Positions 36,910-49,434 are shown, counted from the stretch's first letter. The stretch: DNA of 64,000 bases from Caenorhabditis elegans (GCF_000002985.6 NC_003281.10:6510001-6574000); one strand, 5' to 3'. Notes: generated by a model not told the origin, from the sequence alone. Numbers and translations: made by a program.

Positions 36910-39900
36910 CTATGCTGACATGTTATTAGTCATCTGAGTTGAAGAAGTGGAATCAGAAGTGGAAGGCTGCTTATTCATTTCATTCCAGTACAATCTCATA
37001 AACTTGTCTGACATCTTCGGTGGTTCTGGAAGTGGTTCAAGATTCGTAAAGTCATCATTCCTTTTGATCTTTTGAATGTTCTTCTCGACAGTGTGTAGAT
37101 AGTCACTGATCTGCTTCTTAAAACTTTCGAGCTCCAGAAATGATATATGTTGTACTTCTGGATGCTGATTCAACGAAATCAATCTGAAAATCATTTCATA
37201 AGATGAAAGTTATATCCACTAATTCAACGAACTTATTGACCATCTCTTCAGCTTCTCTCTGCTGTTCTCCTTTTCTATACAAATCCTTGATCTTCTGATG
37301 TTTCCAAAGTACTTTTCTATAACTTCCATTCTCATCTTCATGATTCGATGGCCCTTCTTCTGTATGATTTTGATCCATAAGACTTTGAATTAATTTATGT
37401 TGTTCTTCATTTTGACGAGATAGTATCATCTTTGTTTCAAGGAGACTGAAAATATTTGCGTTAAAATAATCTATATTCATAATTTTCACCTTGACTTCTC
37501 CATTTCACGTCTCTGTTTTTCTTGACGAAGTCTGAAAGTTACATGTAAACTAGTAATAGAGGCACCGGGCACTCACTGGGCATTTTCCGACTCTAAGATC
37601 TGTCTCTTCACATCCTTGCCTGTTCCAACTCTCAGTTTAGAAGCTTCTTCCTGCAGTCCATAGGCTATCTCCCGTTCTCTGAAAATAGTATAATTATCTC
37701 TCAAATTCTTTAAAATTCTAAAAACCTTTCAAGTTGATCCTTCAATTGGTTGACTTCGTTTCTCAATTTGGCGGAATCCTTTCTCTCATTTTTGAGTGTT
37801 TCCGCAGTCTCAAGTTCGCTGAAAATGAACCTATATATTATTTTTACCTGCAAATAAGCTCACCGATTCAGTTGAAGTTTAAGCTCAAATACTTTTGTAG
37901 ACAATTGGTCACGTGAATTCGACACTCTAAACATGAAAAATCAATGGTGACAGGTGCAAGACAACTCACTTCTCATTAATCTCCTTCAGCTTTTTCCCCT
38001 TTTCAACGCACTTTGAAAGCTTAGTGTTTAATGCCTCATGGTCAGATTTACAGTTCCACAACGCAGACACTTGTCTGAAAGGTATAATGTCTATATTAAT
38101 CCAAGACTAGAATTAACTTACTTTTTCCACGTTTCAACTTCTTCCAATTTCAACTCGAGCTTCTTCTTTGCCTCAACCTGAATCTTCACGTGGTCCAACT
38201 TTTCCTCCTGCAACCTTTGTTCAGCTTTCTTCGATCTTTCAACAGATCCAGTCATGTTCTTTTCAAACTTTTCAGACTTGTGCTTCATAGTTGTTAATTG
38301 GGTCTGAACATCTTTGAGTACATTCTGCACTGTTTTCATTTCCTTTCTGACACCACTACAGTCCGTACAGTTTGCCATACTGCTTTCCACTTTTGAAGAT
38401 GAACTATTTCCTGATTCTGTTGGAGTGTCGGAATTGTTTCCTTCCGGCTTCGAGATGCTTTTTGGGTTTTCTCTTTGATTTTTCATCACTTGCGGATTTG
38501 AAGTATCTTTAACTTTCATATTTTCCTTGTCTTCTCCTAAAAATAGAATATAAAAATGTGTGCTTCAAAAACTGCAAACCTTTGATATAGCGTCGCAAGT
38601 CTTTGTGGCTTGATGATACTCCTAGGAAAATATCAACTGGGTCTGGAGGTAAAATCGAACAAAACATTTTGTGTGATCCAAATTGAGGAAACCAAACTTG
38701 TACCAACTGAAAAATGGTTTTTTATCCGGAGTTTCCGTAAAAACGTAATAGAAGACTTCAAAATATAAGGCCTAACTTAATCGTAAACTTACTTCGAGAT
38801 ATTTGTCCAAGAGGCAGCAATATGTACATTCTGCCACAGCTTCAAACATATCAATAGTTTCAAGTTTATTTTGAGAGACGCTTTCCAAAAGTTTGGGGAA
38901 TGCTAAATCCGCGTAAACCAAAACATCTGGAAATGCTTCTGTTATTCCCAAATATTTCAGTTCTTTCTTCAAATCGTTGAGTGTGAATCGCTTGACATCT
39001 CTGATATCTTTTACTGGAATATTTTCGAATTTCTTCCAATAGTTGCACATTTCCTGTTCAATTTTTTGAAATGCATCGGTTGTGATAAAACACTGGCTTT
39101 TCTGAAAATGAAATTAACTCTCAATTATTATTTTATCAAACTATTTACCAAGAACGGTTCCAACTGTGATACGAGAATCTTGATGTAGTCATCCAATACA
39201 TGCATTGAGTTTATTTTAACTTTTTGAAAAACTCTCATAATTAAAGACATTAGATAGAATATTTCGGAAAATGCTCGAAATCCAGGAATGCAGAAATCAC
39301 CAGTAGAAGTAATAATTGGAACAGTTCTTTGATCCGTTTTGCATATCGGAGTGATCAAGAACTAAAATTCGAATTCATTAAAATTTGAACAAAAAAACGA
39401 AAAGTTACCTCAATATCGTGCCACAAATCGCCAAAATTCTTGAAAACATCTTTAAGTTCCATTGCATACAAGAAACCATCCACATCCTTATACTCAATTG
39501 GCCTTCGATTTGGATATTTCATATTGATTGCTTTGAATAATTCACTTCTCATCACCATTTTACGATCTTCGTATGTAAAAACTCTTACAGCAATAGGCAC
39601 GTTAGGGTGATTCTGAAATTTTTTGTTTAAAACATAACCTACTTGAGTTGTCATATAATCAAAAACTGCTTGTCATTTTTTTCCAAATTTACAGAGGATT
39701 GCAGAGATCATAACATTTTTTTGAACTTATCTCACTATCTATTTTCTGTTCAATTTCTGCTTGAGCTAATTATTGTAAATAATTGATATTATGTTAGCTA
39801 AGCTTTCAAACAACTCCAAGTCGACAGAAAGCGCTTACAGAAAGCAAAAAAAAATTTTTAACTAACCGTTTGATTGTACGGCATGAATAATTCCGGATGA

Positions 39901-41229
39901 TTGTCCATTATTTTCGAAATTATTTTAACGAAACGTTTATGGAACAAAACCATCTCCAAGTATCTTTCTCGTCTAGTTTGCATCGAGAATTCAATAATCT
40001 GACTTTTCAGAAAATCAATGAAATATTTGAATTCTTCATCCTTCCAATCAGAAAATTCCTTCTTCCACATACTAATGAGAACATTCAGGCTGAGTTTAGG
40101 TGTAGATTCGTCAAGCGCGTCAAACTCTTCATGAGTCAAGGGCTGCTGAAAAAAGTTTATAAAAAATTCAATATTCTATTGTTGCCCTCAAAATAATACA
40201 TGTGATACTACAAAACTTCTAGTTAATAATTAATGAAAACAAGCGTAACTTAGTCTTACTCGTAGAGAATATTCATTTGGTAACTCAAGTCTAAGTTTAT
40301 TGTTTTCCGTATACATGAAATGTTTTTTCTACTAAAGCAGTGACAACTTCGATCAGGAGTTAACTTACAGCGGCTTTGATAACTGCAACTCGGACCTCTT
40401 CCTTGATATGCTTCAAAATGGTATCATAGTTCTTTACAAACTCGTAGCAATTGCCTAATTTGTCCTCTCTTATTCTGATACAGATCAACGCGCTTTGAAT
40501 GAAATAACTATCAATTTTCTGAAATGAAATGTTAACATTTTAAGCTTTAAAAGTTTATAATTACTGTCTGTGACCATGTCCTGATGAGACAGTGGCGCAA
40601 ATGCGAGAAAATATCATGTTTATAGAGAAACTGTCCTCCTTTCAAGCTCTTCATTATCGGAGCAGTTGTCTGAAATTGGTGATATTTCAACATGTTGTCT
40701 CAAACTGATTAATTATTTCTCACGGTGAACACCTCGTACATTGGAACTGCACACTTTTTGTGACTGGATGTAAAGATCATATAATAAGCGAGTGATTTTC
40801 GAAACTCTGCAGCTGTTCCATACCATCTAAATCGCCGATCGGACTTGAGAATCGCTTCGAGAACAGTGTCATCGGCAAGGTTTCGTGGATCGACAAGTGA
40901 TTCGAGTTTCGATAAATTCAGGTTTCGACGGAGCTGAAATGTTCAAAAACTGTTGATAAGCATATTTAATTTTTTACAACAGTTCGAAAATAAGTCTTTA
41001 TATAAAAAAAGTTTTTTTTTTTGTGTTTTTGTACAGTAAGGAAAGCACGTAAGTATTCTCTCATACTTCAGAAGAATAAGCCTTGTTACGTTAACCAGAT
41101 ACCACACAAAAATAGGACAAAAAGCCTTCAAGAAAAAATGCTTACCTCTAACGGAATATAGTCCATTGCCACGCGTAACAGTGAATATAGTGAATAGCAT
41201 GTTTGACTTTTGTAGAAATCTTCAGCCAT
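36910..41229 (-). CDS. Gene B: long helical/coiled-coil protein, RING lost
   Basis: The start at 41,229 lies 7 bp after a TTTTTCAG acceptor. Exon 1 (41,229-41,146) reads MAEDFYKSQTCYSLYSLLRV then AMDYIPLE. Helical exons follow, near 40,933-40,723, 40,672-40,566, 40,519-40,370, 40,144-39,866, 39,612-39,408, 39,363-39,148 and 39,101-38,791. Next come an exon with the CxxC motif CTDC and many coiled-coil exons (38,538 to about 37,240). The last coding exon contains FLELESFKKQISDYLHTVEK and DKFMRLYWNEMNKQPST and stops at 36,910 before any RING. A decayed RING tail remains downstream (NWLKEKKRFPTCCS, about 36,840-36,795). The N-terminal region is of unknown family. The likely product is a cytosolic coiled-coil protein of about 1,000 residues without E3 activity, which might pair with C-type paralogues through the coiled coil (inference). 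Confidence 0.72.
36952..39319. repeat. Block in gene B identical or nearly identical to gene D (49,474-51,841)
   Basis: Constant offset of 12,522 bp. All eight open frames that lie within it on either strand are identical between the copies, and the intron sequence I compared also matches. The first difference I found on the right is near 39,139 (C/T). Beyond about 39,319 the copies diverge clearly. On the left, identity begins abruptly at AATCAGAAGTGGAAGG. Confidence 0.85.
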
Positions 41230-41303
41230 TAGTAAACTGAAAAACAAAACAAAAAATTGTCGTTATGAAGTAAGAAAATAATGAAAAAAAAAGTAGCCGT
41301 GAT

Positions 41304-41317
41304 GTGCAACGTTGCAC
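41304..41317. promoter_or_regulatory. Palindromic promoter motif upstream of gene B
   Basis: GTGCAACGTTGCAC is a perfect 14-bp palindrome, its core about 78 bp upstream of the gene B start. Eleven bases (CAACGTTGCAC) recur about 70 bp upstream of gene D, although the surrounding sequence has diverged. I did not see it upstream of A or C. It may be a transcription-factor site or core promoter element (inference). Confidence 0.5.
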
Positions 41318-41374
41318 CGTTCTGGCCCGGTAGGCATTCTCGTGATCTGATGGTTTTTTAATAAGCACACTACT

Positions 41375-41793
41375 GGAGGCCCCACGAAAAGGGGAGCAGA
41401 ACGAAAAGGGGATCTGCAAAAAGGGGATCTGCGAAAAGGGGAGATACGAAAAGGGGAAATACGAAAAGGGGAGATACGAAAAGGGGAGATACGAAAAGGG
41501 GAGATACGAAAAGGGGAGATACGAAAAGGGGAGCTGGCACTGTGCCAAACGCACAAAACGCATTTTTTCTCACGCAACGCACGTTGATTTTTAAAATTTT
41601 CTTCTAGAAGATACGCTTAATAACACGCGACGCGTAACATCGGAGCATCTTTGTATTGTTTTCTTCGAGAAAAATAGCGTTTGGCACAGTGCCAGATCCC
41701 CTTTTCGTTGCTCCCCTTTTTCGTATCTCCCCTTTTCGTATCTCCCCTTTTCGCAGATCCCCTTTTTGCAGATCCCCTTTTCGTGGGGCCTCC
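41375..41793. mobile_element. Foldback element with 15-bp minisatellite arms and 6-bp target duplication
   Basis: The left end is GGAGGCCCCACGAAAAGGGG and the right end is the same sequence inverted. The arms contain tandem 15-bp units ACGAAAAGGGGAGAT (about 9 in the left arm, fewer and inverted in the right arm). Inside, GCTGGCACTGTGCCAAACGC and its inverted partner (41,531-41,550 and 41,677-41,695) bound a unique centre. ACTACT flanks both sides (41,369-41,374 and 41,794-41,799). Short open frames here are repeat translations, not genes. The superfamily is not assigned. Confidence 0.75.
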
Positions 41794-41799
41794 ACTACT

Positions 41800-43699
41800 G
41801 AAAGGTTTAGCGGGAGAAATTTGAATTTTAAAAATAATTCTTGAAAAAAAGACGAAAAAAAGGAGTTCGGCTGTTTCCTTCTTTGCTTTCTCCGTACTCA
41901 AAACATGAACACACTATCTTGCAACGCCTGCGTCTCTACAGCCAACAGAGCGTTATAGGGAGAAACGACAGCACGGAGTGCCCCCCGTCTGTTGGGTCAA
42001 AAAAAAATATTCGCGCGCAAATGGGAGAATGCAATTCTATAAACGAGGCCTGTGAAACAAACATTTATTATTCATTTTATTCAAATCAATCATGAAAAAA
42101 GGCTTCAAGTTGCCACGGTCTCTTCGGGTGGAAATTGCGATAGGGCGCGCTTGCTGCAGCTTCATTGCGTCCACCGAGATTTCACCGTTGAAGAGTGATT
42201 TCCCTCGATTTTTATTAGTTTTTCGTCGATTTTTCTATTTCAAAAATGATAACAATTATAGAGTAGACTGAACCGAAAGTGGAGAAACAAAAATTATCGG
42301 AAACCGTTCGGTGGAAATGCATAACGAACTGTTTGAAAATAACAACTGAATTTTCGGATTTTTTAAAATTAAATTTTTATTTAAGTTTTTCTCATAACCT
42401 GCAATGATAACGTTTATAGAGCAAAATTTTGTCGTCATTTTAAGATATAATTCGTCTATGTACCTGTTGAAAGAACTCAGATCGAACTCTTTTTGTGAAA
42501 TTCAGTTATAATTTTTCGTTAAAACGAGGAGCTAAAAGTTATTAATCTGAATTAAAAAGAGTCGAGACAGTGAATCTAATTAATATTTGGTATTTTATTA
42601 GAGCAATACACGTATAAAACATTTTATCATGGGTTTTTCGGCTCCAATTTTGTTGGCACAATATTTTATTTCTTGCCACATACTACTGTACGTTTGGGCT
42701 CAAATAAGCCATATAAAGTGCTGAACTATGAAGAATAATGTTTCAACATTACATTACTTACAAAAAATCAGGTTGAAAGCAATGTTTTCAGTCTTTCTTG
42801 GCTTTTTTCAACATAACTTAGTATTACCATCTTATTCTGTGCCTCAACTTAATCGTTACAAGTTTGAATTATTGAGAAAACTGTATTTAAAACCTATTAC
42901 GGCTTTTCAAAACTCAAATATATAAAAACGGTATCTTCTTAAGCTTTCGTTTTCAGTTTCCAATACGTTCCTTTCAGTAAGGCTTGAAACTTTTGGAAGC
43001 TTCACTGCTAGTTTCCCACTTCACGATTTTCCAATTTCAACTTGTTAAAAACTGGCAAGATCACAGAAAAAGCCACACTTCCATGATAAAACCACAGAAA
43101 ATTAAAGAAATTGGGCTGAATGTCTCAGATTTGGTGATTCTGGCACATGATCATTTCTCAAAACTTCAATTCAAAGATAAAATTGTTTTTGACCAAACCT
43201 TCATTTCTTATTTGACTTTCAGGCTATATATTTAATTATATTTCTTAATTGTCTTCAAATTTTTTGAGATTTCCACACTTTTGTAGTGAAAACAAAGATA
43301 AACTTCTTATTTTCTCAATTTTTCAATAAATTTAACCTTTTGCAGCAAGGTATTCTCTTTTTAACTGAGAAAACTATTTTAAAAATTCATTTCATCATCT
43401 TTCCTTTGCTTTCTCAAGAAAATTTCCTAGAAGAAATGAATTTTTTCCGCAAAAATAATTCAATATTCAGAAGTGCGCCAGCACGCGAAAGGCGCATCGG
43501 TGAAACGCGCAAGCAATCTCCCTCCCCCTTCGTTTCCACCCGAGGAGACCGTGAGTTGTAATATGAACAATTCATGATGTCTTAGTGTTGGGCATGTGAA
43601 CTTATTATATTATCTCCAAGCAAAGTATGCTTTGTTCACTTTACTCACAATCAAAAACACGCGTTACAGAAATATAAAACAGAACAGAAAATAAAACAA
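41800..43699. other. Spacer between gene B and gene C, with a possible inverted-repeat element
   Basis: No gene is supported. ACGGTCTCTTCGGGTGGAAA near 42,115 recurs inverted with one change near 43,553, as do GC-rich inner sequences with GCGCGCTTG/CAAGCGCGC-like motifs. This suggests an element of about 1.44 kb (42,113-43,556) bordered on both sides by AGTTG. The centre is AT-rich. Open frames at 42,728-42,925 and 42,984-43,235 have no domain signature. Confidence 0.4.
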
Positions 43700-45545
43700 T
43701 TAATTCAATGGTGGATAGTCGGAAGGGTTGAGAAGCAACTTGCGGCATGTTGGGCATTCTCTCTTCTCATTGAGCCATTTGGTTGCACACTGAAAATGTC
43801 CACTTAGCGTACAGTATTGAAAATCTTTGAAACTTACTTCCAAATGGAAACGACGTCTACATTGACATTTGATAGTTTCCTTAAAGTTGGTCATCTCATC
43901 CAAACAGATTGCACATTCTGTATCATCCAACTCAGTCGATGTGATAGAAGCCGTAACTATATTTGGCTGACTAAACAGTTTTCTCGGACTCATTGGAACT
44001 TGAGATAATCCAGTGGGAGTAATTGATTGTCCTCTAACAGCAGATCCAGAGTGGTGTTGAACATTTCCGCGAGATGAAGTTGATGGCATTGTAGAAATCG
44101 AAGAACCATAACTTTGTGTGCCACGTGAGTTTCCAGATGAAAAACTGGCAGACGTCAAAGTTTGTTTTCCCGTCGCATTTCTGTAGAATCTCATGAACTC
44201 GTCCGAGAATTTAGGGGCTTCTGGAAGCTGTTCTAGATCTGATGATCCATTATTTTTAATTTTGAGGATATTCATTTCAATTGCTTGCAAATAATGACTT
44301 GTCAGTTTCTTGAAGTTTTCCAGCTCACGATGTGCCATTTGATGAACTCCTGGATCTCTATTCAGAGAAGTTAGCCTGAAAAATATTAACAGTTTCAAGC
44401 GTCGTTCAGAAATCTAACATACTTCTTAACCATTGCTTCAGCCTTTCTCAATTTTATGCCATCTCTGAATGAGTCCTTGATTTTTTGGTACTTCCAGAGT
44501 TGCTGTCTAGAATTTTCTTCATTGTCTGTCATCTGAGTTGATGGCACCGGAAAATCAGATGACGATGGAGCAGTTTGCTGTTTCTCAAGAAGCACTTGTA
44601 TTAATCGTTTTTGTTCTTCATTTTGAATAGATAACTGTTGATTTGTTTTGAGGAGACTGAAAATTTACTGTTATTGAAACAAAACTAAAAAATAAGTTTA
44701 CCTGGCATTCTCTGTTTCAAATTTTTTTGTGGCATCTCGAAGTCTGAAAATGTTTGTCATTAATTGAATAAAAGAAGAATAACAAACTGTAAATTCTCCA
44801 TCTCCAAACTCTGTGTCATAACAATATTCATCTCATCTGCTTCTGTTCTCAACTGAGAAATTTCTTTTTCCAATTGCTTCGAACACAATTTTTCTCTGAA
44901 GTTAGTTTTTTTTTAATTATTATCAAAAGCTGTTGTAAAACCTTTCAATTTGATCCTTTAACTTGGTGATTTCATTTGTTAAATTACAAGATATTGTCTG
45001 CTCTTTCTTGAGGTGCTGAACAGTTTTCAATTCACTGAAAAATTTACAGTATTTATGTTTATGATCAAATTCGATTACCTTTTCAATTGAATTTCAAGTT
45101 CAGATATCTGGCCTGAAAGCTGGTCCCGTGCCTGTGTCACATCTTTGTTGGAAATGTTTAACTGTTTCTCAAGAAGATGATGTTCGGCGATTTTGAACTT
45201 TAAAGTCTGATTCTCAGCTTGACAGTTTGATAATGCAGTTGCACGTCTGAAAATATAAGTATTAACTATATAAATCAATTATTTTGAAAGTCACTCACCT
45301 TTTCAATGCCTCAAGTTGTTCATTTTTTGAAATCAAAGTTTTTCTTGAAGATTCCAGATGTTTGTTATTCTTTCTTCGTTCATCTTCCAACTGTTTTTCA
45401 AAGTTTTTGGTCTTATTATCAGAAGCTACCAACTTTGTCTCAAATTGTTCAGAATTTTGTTGCATGTTTTTCAATTGCTTCTGAACATTTTGCAATACAT
45501 CTTTCACTGTATTCATTTCCATTCTGACGTCATTGCATTCGGAAC
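43700..45545. repeat. 3' half of gene C nearly identical to gene A (31,638-33,500)
   Basis: Offset about 12,044-12,062 bp. Coiled-coil, linker and RING exons and their introns align with only scattered substitutions. Several peptides of 60-70 residues are identical or differ at one or two positions. Upstream of about 45,570 similarity falls sharply, and the N-terminal exons are only moderately similar. Confidence 0.8.
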
Positions 45546-48500
45546 AATTTTCTGTTTTCTTTTCCAATTGTTGAGGAACAGGAGTTGGCTCAGAAATAGT
45601 CTCGTCATCAATCGAAAAATTATAAGTTACACGAACTCGATGTCGTTCTAATGGTACTGTCGGTAGTACATCTTGATAACGACTTTTATCTGAAAATGTG
45701 TGTCTTATTAATTTTTATAGATCAAATTATTACCTATAAGATACGGAAGCAAGTTTTCCGGTTTTGATGTGATTCCTAGAAAAATGTTCGCTAGATTCTC
45801 GTTCTTTGGATGAATTCCTTCCTGTATCTCCAACAAGTTATTGAGCTAAAAGTTTTAAATTTAAAATTGAATATTTGTCAGCCGGAACTCACAAATTCGA
45901 ATCGACTTGAAAAACAAAATATCAGGGTTGATTCCAAATAATCCATCAAATCCCATGTCTTTAGGTTATCTGCATTCTGCTTGACCTCTAAAATTGCCTG
46001 ATATCCTGTATCCACAAGTTCCCCCAATTCAGGAAAAATGTCAAGCACTCCAATATGACTCAATTCATTTTTCAGATCATCCGCAGTAAATGTAGCTCCT
46101 TTGACAGTTCTGATATCTTTGAATGGAGCATTTTCAAACATTCTCCAGTATTCACATAGTTCTTGTATGATCGTTTCAAGCGCAGTGTTTGTGATGAAAC
46201 AAGGAGTATCCTGAAACCATTTTTGTTTAGAACAAATGTACTGTTACTGCTAAATAACTCCTTGTCCAACATTTTTTATCAGCAGCTTTCTACTTAAAAC
46301 TTGCTCACGTTTTACCGAATGGTGTTTATTCTAATGAATTTAATATCGAAAACTGCATAGCACTTGAAGAACTGATCGTTCTTTAATCATTATTTTCAAT
46401 GATCCAGCTTCAAACAAGCTTCTGCAAAATCAATCTAAATTTGCGCAACTTATAAAAAGTTACCAGACCCAAATGTTCTCCCCAAATATCACTCGAGTCC
46501 TACCCGTGGTTTTCTAAGCTCACCTCAAATGGCTTTAGACGTACTTCAAGTATCTTCACGTATCCACAAACAAAATGCCACATTTCTTTTTTAACCTTTT
46601 GGAAAAGTCTTAAGACGTTATTCATTACGTGGAAGATGTTATAGAACGCTTGTAATCCTGGAATGCAAAATTCTCCGGACAGTGTCAAAATTGGAGTGGC
46701 GTTATTTGTTCTGGTGACTTTAGTGAGAATGAACTTAAAAAACAAGAAAATTTATAAAGATCACAAACTCGGAATCATACCTCAATATCATACCAGAGGT
46801 CACCAAACTCTTTAAACACGTCTTCAAAGTTCATAGCATAAATAATTCCTTCTTCCAAGTCATCCGTATAATCAATAGGAACTCGGTCGGGATAGGCCTG
46901 GTTCATTGCTTTGTAAAGTTCCCCTCGAAGCACAAGCTTTGTATCCTTGAATAAAATTACTCTAACAGTAATAGGAGCTTTGTGACGATTCTGAAATCAA
47001 GTTAAATGATATATAAAACGTTTATTTTCTTCTGATCAGTCGAGAGCGCAGAAAACACCTATCAAGATTCACGATGGCTTACTCACCCACCGCATACTAT
47101 TTGTGAGCTTTCGTGTTAGGGAGAATACCTAGGTATGAACTCGGCCCGTAATATCAATGATTTATATGAGATAACGGAGAAAGTATACTATATATTGGTA
47201 GGGATACTGTAGTTAAGTACGTGAGATAGGCGCAAACGTAAGACCAATTGGGAACTATGAATTTTGAACCGAAACCTTCAAAATAATTAGTTTTTTCACT
47301 AATATTTTCACTAAAACGAAGAAAAACACACCATTGCATTATAAGGGAGAAAAACTTCCGGGCGACTGTCAATAAGTTCACGATACTTATTTGTGAGGTA
47401 ATGATTGACGAATAGTATTCCACCATACTTTTCAGCATTTTTATGTGGAGGAAGATGACTATAACGGTCTTCGAGAAAACGTTGAATGGAATCAAGCTCG
47501 TCTGGTTTCCAATCCGGAAAGAATGATTTCCATTGCTTGTAGAGTGTATCAAAGCTTGGATTTTTTGATGGTAAAGCATAGTTTTTTGGGAAATATTCGG
47601 CATTCAAGATATCCTGAAAAAATATTATGAAAGACAGAAAGCAGCATTTTTAAACTTACCAGTAGCTCGTCAAGAAACTGATCGATTTCACTTTCAATGG
47701 AATTCAAAACCTCTCGGGCATTGCTTACAAACTCCATGCAACCATTTAGACGATCTGCTCTAAATTTGATGAATGCCAATGAAATCACAACGTTATCAAA
47801 TGGAAAACCCTGAAATTGTAATTTTAAGATTGACACGTTTAGTGTTCTCTTTACCGTATGATGAAAAACATCCATTAAATAGAATTGAACATGTTCGAAC
47901 ATATCCTGCTTGGTGAGATACTTTTCTCCCTTTAAATTGGGTGACATTGGAATTGGAACCTGAAAAAAATTGCATTTCAAAAATTATTAAGAAATTTTAC
48001 AATTCCAGGTGCTCACAATCAGGAAAATTTTTACCGTAAAACGTTTTTGGAAAGTGGTATTTATATTAGGGAATCTCAAATCTATGTTACTAACTCACAT
48101 TCATTGAAAGATCTTATAATCTTTAACGTTGTATATACTTCTACAAAACTTCAACAATGTTTTTTTTTTCAGATTGTAAATTAAGACTCACACACAAGAC
48201 TTGGAGCTTTTCGAATCCGAACTTTTCGCGGCAGGATGTGAAGTTCATGTATTTTTCCAACAGTTTCTCAAAAACTTCAGCGTTTCCATAGATTCCTGAA
48301 ATTTATCATTTTATTGAGTCGTGCAAGATAAGTTTGACTTACTAAATCGACTATCAGAATTTAAGATTTCCTCAAGCATCTGCTTTGTAGTATAAGCACC
48401 ACCAGCACTTACATCCTCGAGTCTGTCCATGTCCAGGCACTTGTGTAACTGGAATTTGGATTTAAAACTTCAATCGAATAGCAAAAACTACCTCTTTCGG

Positions 48501-48575
48501 AATATAATCAAGAGCTACAAGCATCAGAGAATGTTTCGAGTACTTTAACCTTCTTGGCAAAAAGTCGTCGTCCAT
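43700..48575 (-). CDS. Gene C: intact long helical/coiled-coil RING-finger protein (putative E3 ubiquitin ligase)
   Basis: The start at 48,575 lies a few bases after a TTTCAG acceptor. Exon 1 (48,575-48,492) reads MDDDFLPRRLKYSKHSLMLV then ALDYIPKE. Exon 2 (48,448-48,343) and eight further helical exons were followed without a phase break. One of them contains NRHKAPITVRVILFKDTKLV and AMNQAYPDRV. Then come the CSEC motif, five or so coiled-coil exons (45,567 to about 44,395), a Ser/Thr/Pro-rich linker and the RING: CAICLDEMTNFKETIKCQCR, RRFHLE, a 48-nt intron, then CATKWLNEKRECPTCRKLLL. The zinc ligands follow C-x2-C, C-x-C-x4-H-x2-C, C-x2-C. The length is roughly 1,100-1,200 residues. RING domains recruit E2 enzymes and coiled coils usually dimerise. 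The N-terminal region matches no family I recognise. It is the only member of the cluster with no lesion found, and it follows gene D on the same strand, possibly in an operon. Confidence 0.78.
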
Positions 48576-49320
48576 TTTTATCTGAAAGTTCTTTTATTTT
48601 TTAATTCAACATATAAAATCATCGACAAAAAAACGTTAACAGAAAATAGTCAAAGTGTCGTCTAATTAAATGCGCGACAGTTTTGGGCTAACTACAGGAA
48701 AGAATGATCGATAATCATGAAATTATACATAAAAATGTAGATGATCTCTCCGCTTGGGTAACTGAACAGTGATGAGTGAACCAAAATAGGTAGATCAAAA
48801 TTTATAGAACAAAAACAATTTAAACTCAAAAAAATGTTTTCAAAAATCGAAATTCTGAAAATTCCGACAACTTTGAAAATTCGAATCCAATGAGTTTTGG
48901 AGTTTTTTGCCACGTTTACCCCGCACACGTGAAAAATAACGAAAAAAACTTTTTGATTGCACGAGGTCACGTATTAAATAGTTATGGATTTTTTTAAATA
49001 GTTTTGACAAAATAATAGGGTACTTTTCCGAAGGGTGTTCCCCCTTGAGTGACGTTTTTCGAAACATTAACTCGTGTGTCTTCTTATTCCAAGATGTTCT
49101 TCCCCGGTGAGGAAGTAGAGTAGCCAAAAAAAAAAGGAAATTTGAAAAGTTCAAGAAATAAAACAAATCTAGATAGTTATTCAAATGGGAATGACACCCA
49201 TAGCGAAACAAATGAGCATTGTTCAAATAACGTTAATTCCACGAAATAAATTAAGCAATACATGCTAAACAAATATAAAATAAAAGAGCTGCGTTGATTA
49301 ATAGATCCTGGGAGCACAGG
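48576..49320. other. Spacer between gene D and gene C
   Basis: About 750 bp of AT-rich sequence between the decayed 3' end of D and the start of C. A TTTCAG acceptor lies next to gene C's start. No gene and no copy of the CAACGTTGCAC motif are seen. C may therefore be co-transcribed with D and trans-spliced, but the gap is longer than a usual operon spacer. Confidence 0.4.
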
Positions 49321-49434
49321 AGAAGTTCTAAGCATGCCGGGCTTTGAGTGATTCGTCTACACACTGAAAACAGAAGAGTCACAATAAGGAAATTGATAAT
49401 TGTAAAACTCACATTTAGATGGAATTTTTATCTA
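49320..49434 (-). pseudogene. Decayed RING exon remnants of gene D
   Basis: After the stop, AAAAATTCCATCTAAATGTGAG resembles the end of the RING exon before its splice donor. After an intron, a TTTTCAG acceptor leads to TGTGTAGACGAATCACTCAA, which keeps only the first codon of the expected CATKW exon. The RING core between them is deleted. Confidence 0.5.

Noticed and set aside
41222..41901. Open frames encoding FRISP or KRGSA repeats
   Set aside because: Translations of the 15-bp units in the foldback element arms, open in several frames on both strands.
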